Origin: Streptomyces sp. LBL
GTDB taxonomy: Bacteria; Actinomycetota; Actinomycetes; Streptomycetales; Streptomycetaceae
DNA: 64,000 nucleotides
Reading direction: 5' to 3'
Assembly (NCBI RefSeq): GCF_029893585.1
Contig: NZ_JARXYX010000013.1
Location: 155,540-219,539, forward strand
This document shows, piece by piece, positions 9,141 through 20,900 of the stretch (its first letter is position 1; each line of letters begins with the position of its first letter). The translations under genes were made by a program, and so were the position numbers. A model generated the notes under the pieces. That model had not been told where the DNA came from and searched no databases. It saw only the letters and a list, made by a program, of their open reading frames with translations.

Positions 9141-9875
9141 ATGAAAATTACTGTTATAGGCGCTGGCGCCATCGGCGGGAACCTCGCTGCCAAGCTCAGC
9201 ACGGCCGGTCACGACGTCCAGGTGGCCGACGCCCGCGGCCCCGAGGCCGTCCGGGCGGAGGTGCTGGAATCCGGGGCCCGTGCGACGGACCTCGCCGACG
9301 CCGTCCAGGGCCGGGACGTCATCGTCCTGGCCATCCCCTTCGGGGTGGCGGGGGAGCTGGCCGGCCTGTTCGCCTCGGTCCCCGCCGAGACGGTCGTCAT
9401 CGACACCTCGAACTACTATCCGTTCCTGAGCGGGCAGATCGAGGCCGTGGACAACGGCGAGGTCGAGAGCGTGTGGAACGCGAAGCAGCTGGGGCGCCCC
9501 GTGGTCAAGGCGTGGAACGCCGCCCTGGCCGAAACCCAGCGGACCCGGGGCGTTCCGGCCGGAACGCCCGGCCGCCTCGCCATTCCGGTCGCCGGCGACT
9601 TTGAGGAGGCGCGGCGGGTGGCGATGCAGCTTGTGGACGACACCGGCTTCGACCCCTACGACGCCGGCACGCTGGCCGACTCCTGGCGCCAGCAGCCGAA
9701 CAGCCCCGCCTACTGCACCGAGTTGACCCTCGACGAGCTGCCGGCGGCCCTGGCCGCGGCCGACCGCGCCAAGGACGCCGCCATCCGCGACAGCCTCCCG
9801 GAGCGCCTCGCCGCCCGCCCGGCCACGGCCACCCTGGACGACATCGTCGAGATGAACCGCGCCGCCCACCGCTGA
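9141..9875 (+). CDS. F420-dependent/NADP reductase-type oxidoreductase
   Basis: 244-residue Rossmann protein of the NADP oxidoreductase, coenzyme F420-dependent (F420_oxidored) family. The dinucleotide site ITVIGAGAIGGNLAAKL is at residues 3-19; DVIVLAIPFG (about 69-78) and VVIDTSNYYPFLSG (about 98-111) are family signatures; VVKAWNAALAE follows. It starts at ATG 9141 after AAAGGA. The first codons are AT-rich compared with the rest. Members reduce NADP with F420H2 or act on unknown substrates. Gap of 98 bases to the TetR gene suggests co-regulation. Confidence 0.85.
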   Translation: MKITVIGAGAIGGNLAAKLSTAGHDVQVADARGPEAVRAEVLESGARATDLADAVQGRDVIVLAIPFGVAGELAGLFASVPAETVVIDTSNYYPFLSGQIEAVDNGEVESVWNAKQLGRPVVKAWNAALAETQRTRGVPAGTPGRLAIPVAGDFEEARRVAMQLVDDTGFDPYDAGTLADSWRQQPNSPAYCTELTLDELPAALAAADRAKDAAIRDSLPERLAARPATATLDDIVEMNRAAHR

Positions 9876-10149
9876 GTCACCCGACAGGGCTCTCGTGCAC
9901 GCAACGGCACGAGGGCGGCAGCGCCGGCCCGCCACGAACACACACGACGAACACGAAGAGCGCACAGCCCCGCGCTGCGGCCTGCAGTCCCGGCACGCCG
10001 CTGCCTGCGAGCATCCGCAAGCACGCCGGTGCCCGCAAGGGTGCGTCCGCACCCGGCCCTTACGCCGGCTGCCTCCTTGCGTGGCCTGCCGTACTGCGCC
10101 GCGCCGCGGTGGCCGAAGCGGGGACTGCGCGCCACGGAGAGGAACCGCC

Positions 10150-10848
10150 TTGCCCGGCACCACATCAGCCTTCACCGACATCGCACGCTCCCGACGCTCC
10201 CCCCGACGGTTCCTGCCCACCGCCCTGTCCCCTTCCGACATCCGCGGCGTGCTGGAAGACGCACAGACGGCCCCCTCGAACAGCAACACCCAGCCGTGGA
10301 CCGTGCACGTCGTCTCGGGTTCGGCACGGGACGCCCTGGCCAAAGAGCTGCTCCAGGCAGAGGAGGAGGGACGGACCTCCCCCGATTTCACCGACGGCTA
10401 CGGCGAGGAGGGCATCTACCTCGAGCGGTCGAAAGCCCTGGGCGCGAGTGTCTACCGGGCCCGGGGCGTCGAGCGCTCGGACCGGCACGGCAGGAGGGCG
10501 GCGGTCCGCGAGAACCTGGAGTTCTACGGCGCCCCCCATGCCGCCTTCCTGTTCATGCCGGCACTCGGAGACGGGGTGCGGACGGCCGGCGACATCGGCA
10601 TGTACGCGCAGAACTTCCTGCTCTCACTGTCGGCCCGGGGGCTGGCCGGCATCCCGCAGACCGTACTCGGCGTCTACGCCGACACCGTCCGCGAGTTCCT
10701 GGGCGTCCCCGCGGAGCTCAAGCTGCTGTTCGGCATCTCCTTCGGCATGGCTGACCCGGCCGCACCGGTGAACACGCTCCGCACGGAGCGGGTTCCGCTG
10801 CAGCAGAGCGTGGTCCTGCACGACACCCCCAGCATCCTCGACGCGTAA
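10150..10848 (+). CDS. nitroreductase family protein
   Basis: FMN-dependent nitroreductase fold, 232 residues. Characteristic segments are the N-terminal RRSPRRFLPTALSP, the FMN-binding APSNSNTQPWTVHVV (residues ~45-59), the central GAPHAAFLF and GMYAQNFLLSLSARGLAGIPQ near residue 155, and the C-terminal LFGISFGMAD. TTG 10150 is chosen because the family start pattern begins there and GGAGAGG lies upstream; longer readings add a low-complexity Arg/Pro tail. Such enzymes reduce nitro groups, quinones or enones using NAD(P)H. It lies in the TetR-headed redox group. Confidence 0.88.
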   Translation: MPGTTSAFTDIARSRRSPRRFLPTALSPSDIRGVLEDAQTAPSNSNTQPWTVHVVSGSARDALAKELLQAEEEGRTSPDFTDGYGEEGIYLERSKALGASVYRARGVERSDRHGRRAAVRENLEFYGAPHAAFLFMPALGDGVRTAGDIGMYAQNFLLSLSARGLAGIPQTVLGVYADTVREFLGVPAELKLLFGISFGMADPAAPVNTLRTERVPLQQSVVLHDTPSILDA

Positions 10849-10893
10849 GAGCCCGCTGCGCTCGTCACCGGCAGGAAGAGAAGACCCACCACC

Positions 10894-12039
10894 ATGTCAT
10901 TCACCGTCTCAGCCGCCGAACCACTCCAATCTCCCGTGGGCGTCGGCATCATCGGGCTGAGCGCGCGCGGCGGCTGGGCCGCCCGCGCCCATGTGCCCGC
11001 CCTGGAAGCGCTGAAGGGAAAGTTCGAACTGCGCGCGCTGAGCGCCAGCAGCGCCGAGTCCGCCAGGGCTGCCGGGCAGAAGTACGGCATCCCACTGGCC
11101 TTCGGCAGCGCCGAGGAACTGGTGCGTCGCGACGAAGTGGACTTGGTGGTGGTGACCGTGAAGGTCCCCCACCACCGGAGGCTCGTCGAGGCGGCACTGC
11201 ACGCGGGCAAGAACGTCCTGTGCGAGTGGCCCCTGGCCAACGGCCTTGCAGAAGCGGAGGAGTTGGCGGGGCTCGCCGCCCGTGCGGGCGTCCGCGGCTT
11301 CGTGGGCCTCCAGGCCCGCGCCAGCTCCGCCCTGCGGTATACGCGCGACTTGGTCGCCGAGGGCTACGTCGGCGAGGTGCTGTCCACCAGCATGATCGCC
11401 TCCGGCGGTGCCTGGGGACCCACGTTCCCCTCCGGCAGCGAGTACCTGCTCGACCGGGACAACGGGGCCACCATGCTCACCATCCCCTTCGGACACACCA
11501 TCGACGCGCTGTCGACGGTCCTTGGTGAGTTCACCGAGATCACCGCCACCACGGCGGTCCGCCGCCCCCGCGTCACCAACGCCGAGACCGGCGAGAGCAC
11601 GACCATGACGACGGCCGACCAGGTCGCGGTCACGGGAGTCCTGGAGACCGGGGCCGTCGCCTCCGTCCACTACCGCGGAGGCTCCTCCCGCGGGACGAAC
11701 TTCCACTGGGAGATCAACGGAACCGACGGCGATCTCATCGTCACCGCGCCCAGCGGGCACCTGCAGCTGGCACCCGTCACCCTGCACGGCGCCCGCGGCA
11801 ACGACGCCCGACTCACCGCACTCGCCGTCCCTGACACCTACGAGTGGGTCCCCTCCCTTGCAGGCCGCTCCGACGAACCCGGCTACGCCCTGGCCCACGC
11901 GTACGCCGACCTCCACGACGACCTGACCGAGGGGACCCGCACCGCACCCGACTTCGGGCACGCCGTACGCCGCCACCGCCTCCTCGATAGCATCGAACGC
12001 GCCGCAACCACCGGCGAACGCATCCGACTCGCCCCCTGA
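10894..12039 (+). CDS. Gfo/Idh/MocA family oxidoreductase (Gal80-like)
   Basis: 381-residue NAD(P)-dependent dehydrogenase. The N-terminal Rossmann domain shows VGIIGLSARGGWAARAHVPAL (residues ~16-36) and VVVTVKVPHHRRLVEAALHAGKNVLCEWPLA, where the usual EKP motif reads CEWPL, as in the Gal80/galactose-regulator-like subgroup. The C-terminal alpha/beta domain begins around residue 135 and contains GHTIDAL in the substrate pocket. ATG 10894 follows GGAAGAG. It ends the redox cassette; whether it is catalytic or a sugar-binding regulator is open because the canonical catalytic Lys of EKP is absent. Confidence 0.88.
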   Translation: MSFTVSAAEPLQSPVGVGIIGLSARGGWAARAHVPALEALKGKFELRALSASSAESARAAGQKYGIPLAFGSAEELVRRDEVDLVVVTVKVPHHRRLVEAALHAGKNVLCEWPLANGLAEAEELAGLAARAGVRGFVGLQARASSALRYTRDLVAEGYVGEVLSTSMIASGGAWGPTFPSGSEYLLDRDNGATMLTIPFGHTIDALSTVLGEFTEITATTAVRRPRVTNAETGESTTMTTADQVAVTGVLETGAVASVHYRGGSSRGTNFHWEINGTDGDLIVTAPSGHLQLAPVTLHGARGNDARLTALAVPDTYEWVPSLAGRSDEPGYALAHAYADLHDDLTEGTRTAPDFGHAVRRHRLLDSIERAATTGERIRLAP

Positions 12040-12503
12040 CGCGGGCCGTTCAGAAGAAGGCGGAAGGGATCTGCCGACGTGACCGGACGATGTCAGGGCT
12101 GGATCCGGAATCTGTGGTGGGCCGCCAACTTCGATATCCCGGAACAGGGCGGCAGGGTCCGCCAGGCACATACGCGGACCAGACGTAGATGATCGTCCCG
12201 GCATGGTCGGGTAGCCGGAGACCATCGCTGATCCCCGGCCCCCTCAGAGGTGAAGTAGGCCGCCGACGAGGTACCCGTGGCTCGGGTCCTATTCCGACGG
12301 CCCCAGGGCTGATGCGTTCTCAGGTATAGAGATGGTGGGGTTCGCCCCTGTCTGGTGCACCGTGGTCGATGTGCCCGACTGGAAATGACGAACGCGACTC
12401 CCGATGATCAAGGTTCTCGAAGCCAAAGATCATGAACAGGGGTCGCGTTCGCGTGCCATCTTCCCTGCAGGGCCCCGGCGTTTGCCGGACTCGTCCGGTT
12501 TGA
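12040..12503. other. 464-base gap at the edge of an element scar
   Basis: No gene seen. It contains a nested hairpin: outer arms 12389-12402 and 12439-12451 (13 bp, one bulge) around an inner ATGATC/GATCAT pair (12404-12409, 12428-12433). It also contains CCGGA-ctcg-TCCGG followed by TTT (about 12487-12503). These resemble the end structure of an insertion sequence, matching the transposase tail next to them. Confidence 0.45.
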
Positions 12504-12690
12504 TCATGTGATGCCGTAGAGGGTGAGGACGCTTGGGCGGTCGGTGTGGGCTCGGCGTCCGGCGGCGGTGTTGACGTATCCGGCGAGCTTGATGTGCGCT
12601 GCGGATCAGGTCGCGGACGGCAGCGAGTACGGCGGGCGCATTGTGGGTTCTGACCTGGGACTTGTCTTCTCCGAAGACAGTATCTCGGAC
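12504..12690 (-). pseudogene. ISAs1-like transposase, C-terminal remnant
   Basis: On the minus strand the reading VFGEDKSQVRTHNAPAVLAA followed by RDLIRSA, then after a one-base frame change KLAGYVNTAAGRRAHTDR ending LTLYGIT and a stop (TCA at 12504-12506 on the plus strand). This matches the conserved tail of ISAs1-family transposases (EDxSxVRTGNAP ... LRLAG ... LLGI). Catalytic parts are gone and the frame is broken near 12580-12590, so this is a relic. It abuts an integrase relic on the other strand. Confidence 0.75.
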
Positions 12691-12723
12691 CCTTCGCGGC
12701 CAGGTGCCGCATCGCTGCGGCGA

Positions 12724-13047
12724 CGGTGCCGCGAACGGAAGGCCATCAACCGGAACTACTTCAACTCCTACGTGTGGAAGCCCGCTCTGGCTGAGGCCGG
12801 CGTGATCGCTCAGTTGGAGGAGGGCAACACAAACGGCGCTCGCGTGTGGGAGCCATCCCGGGAGCACGGCTTCCACGCCCTGCGCCACTTCTACGCCTCC
12901 GAGGAACTGGAGGCTGGCGAATCGGTCGTCTCCCTGGCACGCTGGCTGGGGCACTCCGACCCCGGGTTCACGCTGCGGAAGTACTCCCACTTCCTGCCCC
13001 GCGCGGGCGCACGAGGCAGCGCCGCCATCGACGCGGTTTTCGCGTAG
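12724..13047 (+). pseudogene. tyrosine recombinase (integrase), C-terminal remnant
   Basis: The last ~107 residues of a phage/ICE-type integrase: RERKAINRNYFNSYVWKPAL, then HALRHFYASEELEAGE, SLARWLGHSDPGFTLRKYSH. The box-II Arg/His (HxLRH), the LGH His and the tyrosine in KYSH are present, but the SAM-like N-domain and the first catalytic Arg are missing. The sequence upstream of about 12724 switches to the transposase relic. It marks a former integrative element. Confidence 0.8.
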
Positions 13048-13102
13048 CCGTGGCCGGTCGGCAGGACCTGTGGAGCGTGGCTCGTAGCCCACCGCGGGCC
13101 CA

Positions 13103-13124
13103 AAGTCCCAGAGAAGTCCCAGAG
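13103..13124 (+). repeat. tandem 11-mer AAGTCCCAGAG x2
   Basis: Two exact adjacent copies, 13103-13113 and 13114-13124, 55 bases after the integrase stop. Short CCCAGA repeats after integrase genes are common near attachment sites of actinomycete integrative elements, so this may be part of an old att or arm-binding region; that is inference. Confidence 0.45.
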
Positions 13125-13184
13125 ATGCCGCCGCACCCCTCCCTGACCCGCTAAGCCGCAGGTCAGACGGTGTGCGGCGGCATC
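13124..13184 (-). terminator. 13-bp stem, probable end of murA transcript
   Basis: Perfect arms GATGCCGCCGCAC (13124-13136) and GTGCGGCGGCATC (13172-13184), with a smaller TGACC/GGTCA stem in the loop, just beyond the murA stop. No T-run, as usual in Streptomyces. Confidence 0.6.
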
Positions 13185-13190
13185 CTCATG

Positions 13191-14720
13191 TCAAATGTCC
13201 CGGAAGATCTCGATCTGCGCCCCGATCGAGTTCAGCCGCTCCGCCAGATCCTCGTACCCCCGGTTGATGACGTACACGTTGCGCAGCACGGATGTGCCCT
13301 CGGCTGCCATCATCGCGAGCAGGACGACCACGGCGGGTCGTAGGGCGGGCGGGCACATCATCTCGGCGGCGCGCCAGCGGGTCGGGCCCTCCACCAACAC
13401 GCGGTGCGGGTCGAGGAGTTGGAGCCGGCCACCCAGCCGGTTCAGGTCGGTGAGATAGATCGCCCGGTTGTCGTAGACCCAGTCGTGGATCAGCGTCTTG
13501 CCCGACGCGACGGCCGCGATGGCCGCGAAGAAGGGGACGTTGTCGATGTTCAGGCCGGGGAACGGCATCGGGTGGATCTTGTCGATCGGCGCCTCCAGCT
13601 TGGAGGGCCGGACGGTGAGGTCCACCAGCCGGGTGCGGCCGTTGTCGGCGGGGTACTCCGGTGTGCGGTCGTGGTCGAGGCCCATCTCCTCCAGGACCGC
13701 CAGCTCGATCTCCAGGAACTCGACGGGCACCCGGCGGACCGTCAGCTCCGACTCGGTGACGACGGCGGCGGCGAGCAGGCTCATCGCCTCGACCGGGTCC
13801 TCGGAGGGGCAGTAGTCGACGTCGACGTCGATGGTCGGGATGCCGTGCACGGTGAGCGTGGTGGTGCCGATGCCCTCCACCTTGACGCCCAGGGCCTCCA
13901 GGAAGAAGCAGAGGTCCTGGACCATGTAGTTGGAGGAGGCGTTGCGGATGACCGTGACACCGTCGTGCCGGGCGGCGGCCAGCAGCGCGTTCTCCGTCAC
14001 GGTGTCGCCGCGCTCGGTCAGCACGATCGGGCGCTCGGGGCGGACCGACCGGTCGACCCGCGCGTGGTACTGGCCCTCCGTCGCGGCGATGTCCAGCCCG
14101 AAGCGGCGCAGCGCGATCATGTGCGGCTCGATGGTCCGCGTCCCGAGGTCGCAGCCGCCGGCGTACGGCAGCTTGAACTGGTCCATACGGTGCAGCAGCG
14201 GACCGAAGAACATGATGATGGACCGCGTCCGTACGGCGGCCTCCGCGTCGATCGCCGCCATGTCCAGCTCGGCAGGCGGCACCAGTTCCAGGTCGACACC
14301 GTCGTTGATCCAGCGGGTACGCACGCCGATGGAGTTGAGCACCTCCAGCAGGCGGTACACCTCCTCGATGCGGGCCACCCGGCGCAGCACTGTGCGCCCC
14401 CGGTTCAGCAGGGAGGCGCACAACAGTGCCACGCACGCGTTCTTGCTGGTCTTCACGTCGATGGCGCCGGAGAGCCGACGGCCGCCGACCACTCGCAGAT
14501 GCATCGGGCCCGCGTAGCCCAGAGAGACGATTTCGCTGTCCAGTGCCTCACCGATGCGAGCGATCATCTCAAGGCTGATGTTCTGATTTCCGCGCTCGAT
14601 GCGATTGACGGCGCTCTGGCTGGTGCCGAGCGCCTCGGCAAGCTGCGACTGTGTCCAGCCCCGGTGCTGCCGGGCGTCACGGATGAGCTTGCCGATGCGT
14701 ACGAGGTAGTCGTCTGCCAT
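13191..14720 (-). CDS. murA: UDP-GlcNAc 1-carboxyvinyltransferase with N-terminal HTH
   Basis: 509-residue fusion. Residues ~5-65 are an XRE-type helix-turn-helix (RDARQHRGWTQSQLAEALGTSQSAVNRIERG); residues ~75-509 are an EPSP-synthase/MurA fold, the enolpyruvyl transferase of the first peptidoglycan step. The KN pair is kept (TSKNACVALL, ~91-100) and a Cys sits in the loop equivalent to the fosfomycin-target Cys (GGCDLGTR, C190). The usual PGFPTD acid-base loop reads PFPGLNIDNVPF, a deviation. ATG 14720 has no Shine-Dalgarno; TAACCT lies 8-13 bases upstream on this strand, so the mRNA may be leaderless. The gene corresponds to the S. coelicolor gene next to aconitase. A trigger enzyme (regulator plus enzyme fold) is an attractive reading. 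Confidence 0.9.
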   Translation of the reverse strand: MADDYLVRIGKLIRDARQHRGWTQSQLAEALGTSQSAVNRIERGNQNISLEMIARIGEALDSEIVSLGYAGPMHLRVVGGRRLSGAIDVKTSKNACVALLCASLLNRGRTVLRRVARIEEVYRLLEVLNSIGVRTRWINDGVDLELVPPAELDMAAIDAEAAVRTRSIIMFFGPLLHRMDQFKLPYAGGCDLGTRTIEPHMIALRRFGLDIAATEGQYHARVDRSVRPERPIVLTERGDTVTENALLAAARHDGVTVIRNASSNYMVQDLCFFLEALGVKVEGIGTTTLTVHGIPTIDVDVDYCPSEDPVEAMSLLAAAVVTESELTVRRVPVEFLEIELAVLEEMGLDHDRTPEYPADNGRTRLVDLTVRPSKLEAPIDKIHPMPFPGLNIDNVPFFAAIAAVASGKTLIHDWVYDNRAIYLTDLNRLGGRLQLLDPHRVLVEGPTRWRAAEMMCPPALRPAVVVLLAMMAAEGTSVLRNVYVINRGYEDLAERLNSIGAQIEIFRDI

Positions 14721-14731
14721 GAGGTCGAGGT

Positions 14732-14749
14732 TATCTCAGATATGAGATG
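14732..14749 (-). promoter_or_regulatory. dyad ATCTCA-gata-TGAGAT at the murA promoter
   Basis: Arms at 14733-14738 and 14743-14748, 12-28 bases before the murA start and overlapping its likely -10 (TAACCT on the minus strand). It resembles the aconitase-side palindrome at 14961-14978 in its ATCTC/GAGAT halves. Candidate autoregulatory operator. Confidence 0.5.
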
Positions 14750-14960
14750 GCGCCTCTTGGGGTAGTCCGTTCGGGTGAGGGGCCGTCAACGACGGCGAAC
14801 GCGGAAGCGACGGCGCGCGCGTCACAATCGGCGACGGCGCAGGCGCCACGATCGGCGACGGCACGATGACGCAACCGACCGGGTTCGTTGTCGAACGCTC
14901 CGATGGGATGAAAGCGGACACGGGTCCGGACATGACCATTCCGCGCCCATGTACTAGAGT

Positions 14961-14978
14961 TATCTCGACATCGAGATA
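14961..14978 (+). promoter_or_regulatory. palindrome TATCTCGACATCGAGATA
   Basis: Perfect 8-bp arms around CA, about 140 bases before the acnA start. A strong operator candidate; the binding protein is unknown. The HTH of the neighbouring MurA fusion is one possibility, because a related dyad sits on the murA side. Confidence 0.6.
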
Positions 14979-15034
14979 TCTGCCGAGGCGTACCGCAGTC
15001 GCACGCCTCCGCCGGGCCTGGCAGTAAGGCGTGC

Positions 15035-15053
15035 CTAACTTAGCCTTACCTCA
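15035..15053 (+). promoter_or_regulatory. iron-box-like (DmdR/IdeR type) site
   Basis: CTAACTTAGCCTTACCTCA matches about 14 of 19 positions of the palindromic DtxR-family consensus (TTAGGTTAGCCTAACCTAA) and contains the full TTAGCCT core. It is 67-85 bases before the acnA start. Aconitase is an iron-sulfur enzyme, so iron control is plausible. Confidence 0.45.
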
Positions 15054-15119
15054 GCGATCGGCCAAGAGGGCGTGGCGGCAGGATGCGGTGGTAAGCGCAC
15101 AAAAAAGAAGGAGACTGTC

Positions 15120-17861
<2,742 letters not shown>

Positions 17862-17893
17862 GCAGCCTGCCGGCAAGCAAGCCGAACGGCGAA

Positions 17894-17922
17894 GGGCCGC
17901 GCCCCCGTGGGGAGCGCGGCCC
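17894..17922. terminator. bidirectional terminator between acnA and protease 1
   Basis: GGGCCGCGC (17894-17902) and GCGCGGCCC (17914-17922) with inner CCCC/GGGG pairing form a stable stem between convergent genes. Confidence 0.75.
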
Positions 17923-17958
17923 GACCGTCGTGGACGTCCCACGTCACGTCACGTCAGG

Positions 17959-20900
17959 TCACTTCAGACCCAACGCCCGCAGCACGGTCTGGTCGATCCG
18001 GTTGCCGTCCTGGTCGGCGGCCCGCACGCGCAGCGACACCGACTGCGCTCCCTTGGCGGGCTTGAACTTCGCCTTGCCGTTCTTGACCTTCACCTCTTTC
18101 CAGGACGTGCCGTCGTCGTAGGAGACCCACGCCTCCAGGCTGCTCGCCCTGACGCTTCCCAGCTGATCACTGACCGGCAGCCCGATCTCCAACTCCTTCG
18201 TCCTGTCGGCACGGTTGAGGAGGTCGAGCTTCTTCGGGTCGAGGCCGACGGTGAGCAGCGGCAGCGGCGTCCGGGCGTCGGTGTGCGCCGAGGCGAAGGA
18301 CCATTCCGTGTGGGTGCTCGTCGAGTACGCGGCCCAGTCGGCCCGGCGCTGCACGTCCAGCACGAAGCGGTACGAGGCCTTGTCCGCCGGTACGTCGAAG
18401 ATGCCGTAGCCGCCGACGAGTGAGTCGCCGACCAGCAGTCCGTCCTTGTACAGCGTGCCCTTCGCGGTGTCCTGGGTGCCGTCGACGTATCCGTAGTGGC
18501 CCGGCGTGGTGTCGCTCAACTCCGGTACCGAGAGGGTGAGTTTGTCGCCGGTGCGCTCGGAGAGCCCGTACTCCTCGCTGGCCCCCGGACGGACGACCTG
18601 GCGCAGCCACTCCTCAGTCGGCTCCGTGGTCGCCTTGGTGTAGGTCCGCAACGGACTCCACTGGGCCTTGCCCGCCTGCCAGTCCGGGTAGACGTTGTGC
18701 CGGACCCGGGTGTCGGGGTCGACGTAGTTGTACTCCGTGCGCTCCGTGCCGAGCTGCATGTACTGGCTGTTCTCGATGGCGTAGAGCTGCCAGGGACGGA
18801 AGGTGTACACGGTGTCCATGCCGAGCTGGCCGGGCTTGCCGCCGTAGTAACGGGCCTTGGACTTCGTCGTGTTGGTGCTGTCCAGGCGGTACGTCTGGTT
18901 CGTGGTGATGGCGCCGCTCTGGGTGGCGAGCAGGTTGTAGACGTACGGGCTGACCGGTGTGCCGCCCAGCTTCAGCGTGACCTTCTTGCTGGTCTTCAGC
19001 AGGCTGGTGAGCTTGGCGCCCTCCTCGCCGGTGGCGATCATCAGTGGGACAGTGGTCGCGTGTTGCACGGCTTCGAGCCAGAAACCGGGCGTCTTGCGGT
19101 ACGCGATGAGGTAACCCGCCCCGGCCCTGGTCGCTGCGGCCAGGGCGCCGTCCGCCCGCTCGGTGGCGCCGAGCCCGACCACCGCCACCTTGCCCTTGAC
19201 GTCGAGCCCCGCGAAGTCGGCGTCGGTGCCGCCGCCCGCGTCCACCGCCTGCACCTTGTGGTCACCGCTGATCTTCAACGGGAAGTCGTTGTAGGTCTGG
19301 CAGTAGTAGAGCGACAGGGCGGACTTCTCCGGACTGGTGACGCTCGCCGTCAACTCCTTCGCGTACAGGCGGAACTTGGCGTAGAAATCGAGGGATCCCA
19401 CGGTGACCTGCTTGGTCGGCGCCACATAGATGTGGTCCGTCCACCAGCCCTGGCTGTAGGTCAGCCCCCAGGAGCTAACCGGTCCTGTGCGGTTCCAGGA
19501 GGTGCTGAACCCCTTGAACTCGGAGTCCTCCTTCGTCCTCGGCTTGATCTCCACGGCCTTGCGGGCGTCGAGGACGACCTCGGTGTCCTTGTCGACCTTG
19601 ATCTCCGGATTGCCGACGACCGAGGTGCCGACGGCCGTGCCGCCGCCGTCACGGTCCGGAATCCAGGTGACGATGGAGTAGGTGCCGGCGGGAACCTCCC
19701 AGGTCGTGTTGGAGGCGATTTGGCCGTACTCGTTGGGCTGGGCGCCGTTCAGCTCCTGCAACGTGTAGATCGAGCCCCCGGTGGTCGGCTTGCCGTCGCG
19801 GCCCACGAGCGAGACCTCGAGGTCGTACGTCCTGGGCGCCTTCGCGAAGCCGACGCCCGTGGTGACCTGGATGCCGTCGGCGGTCGCGGTGATGTGGCCG
19901 TTGTACCGGCCCTGGGTCTCCTTCGCCGGGTCGACACTGACCGGGGCCGTGGCGGTGCCCTTCGCGGGCACGGTCACCGTGTCGGCGCCCGGCGTGACAT
20001 CGGCGAGGCTCGACGATATCTTCAACTCCACTGCCTTGTCAGTGGTGTTGGTGTACGTGAGGTCCTTGGTGGCGACCTCGGTGTCGCCGTCCTCGAACTT
20101 TCCGAAGTTCAGCGTCGGCGTGGCGAAGACGCCCTGCTTGACCGACCGTACGGCGTCGACCCGGCCGTCGCCCTGCTGGAAGGCGTCGGCGTCCGGCATG
20201 GTCTTCGCGGTGCTCGCCAGATCTGCCTTGATCTGCTGTCCCGTCCAGTCCGGATGGGCTTGCGCGACCAGCGCCGCGGCGCCCGCGACATGCGGGGTGG
20301 CCATCGACGTACCGCTCGCCGTCGTGTAGTTGTCGTCGACCGGTGTGCCCATGGTGGTGCCGGCCGCGCGGGCCGCCGTGATGGCCGCGCCCGGTGCGGT
20401 GATCTCCGGCTTGACCGCCGAGTCGCCGAGGCGTGGGCCCCGGCTGGAGAACGAGGCCAGCTTGTCGGACTTGTCGACGGCGCCGACCGTCAGCGCCGAG
20501 TCGGCGATGCCGGGGGTGCCGACGGTCTGCTCGGACGGTCCCGCGTTGCCCGCCGCGATCACGAAGAGGGTGCCGGTGGACGCGGACAGCTCGTCGACGG
20601 TCTCACTCATCACGTCCGAGGGACCCGAGGCCGTGCCGCCCAGGGACATGGAGACGATCTTCGCGCCGGACTTCGCCGCCCACTCCATGCCCGCGAGGAT
20701 CCAGGAGGTCTGGCCGCTGCCCGCGTTGTTCAGCACCTTGCCGACCAGCAGCTCCGCGCCGGGCGCCACACCTTTGCGTTTGCCGTCCGAGGCCGCGCCC
20801 GAGCCGACGATGGTGGACGCCACATGGGTGCCGTGGCCGTGGCCGTCCTGTGCCGTCTGGTCCGGCACGAAGCTCTTCGTCTCGCCGATCTTCCCCGCGA

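Larger units (their letters stand above)
14721..15119. other. divergent murA/acnA regulatory region
   Basis: 399 bases between the two divergent genes. Contents seen: the murA-side dyad (14732-14749), a low-complexity stretch of repeated GCGACGG/ACGATCGGCGACGG units (about 14790-14870), the acnA-side palindrome (14961-14978) and the iron-box-like site (15035-15053). No small gene recognised. Confidence 0.5.

Noticed and set aside
13047..13190. A tRNA gene as the integrase attachment site
   Set aside because: No cloverleaf or tRNA consensus blocks seen between the integrase tail and murA, or in 12040-12500.
14790..14870. GCGACGG-type repeats between murA and acnA as a CRISPR-like array
   Set aside because: Units are short, irregular and without spacers; simple GC-rich low complexity.
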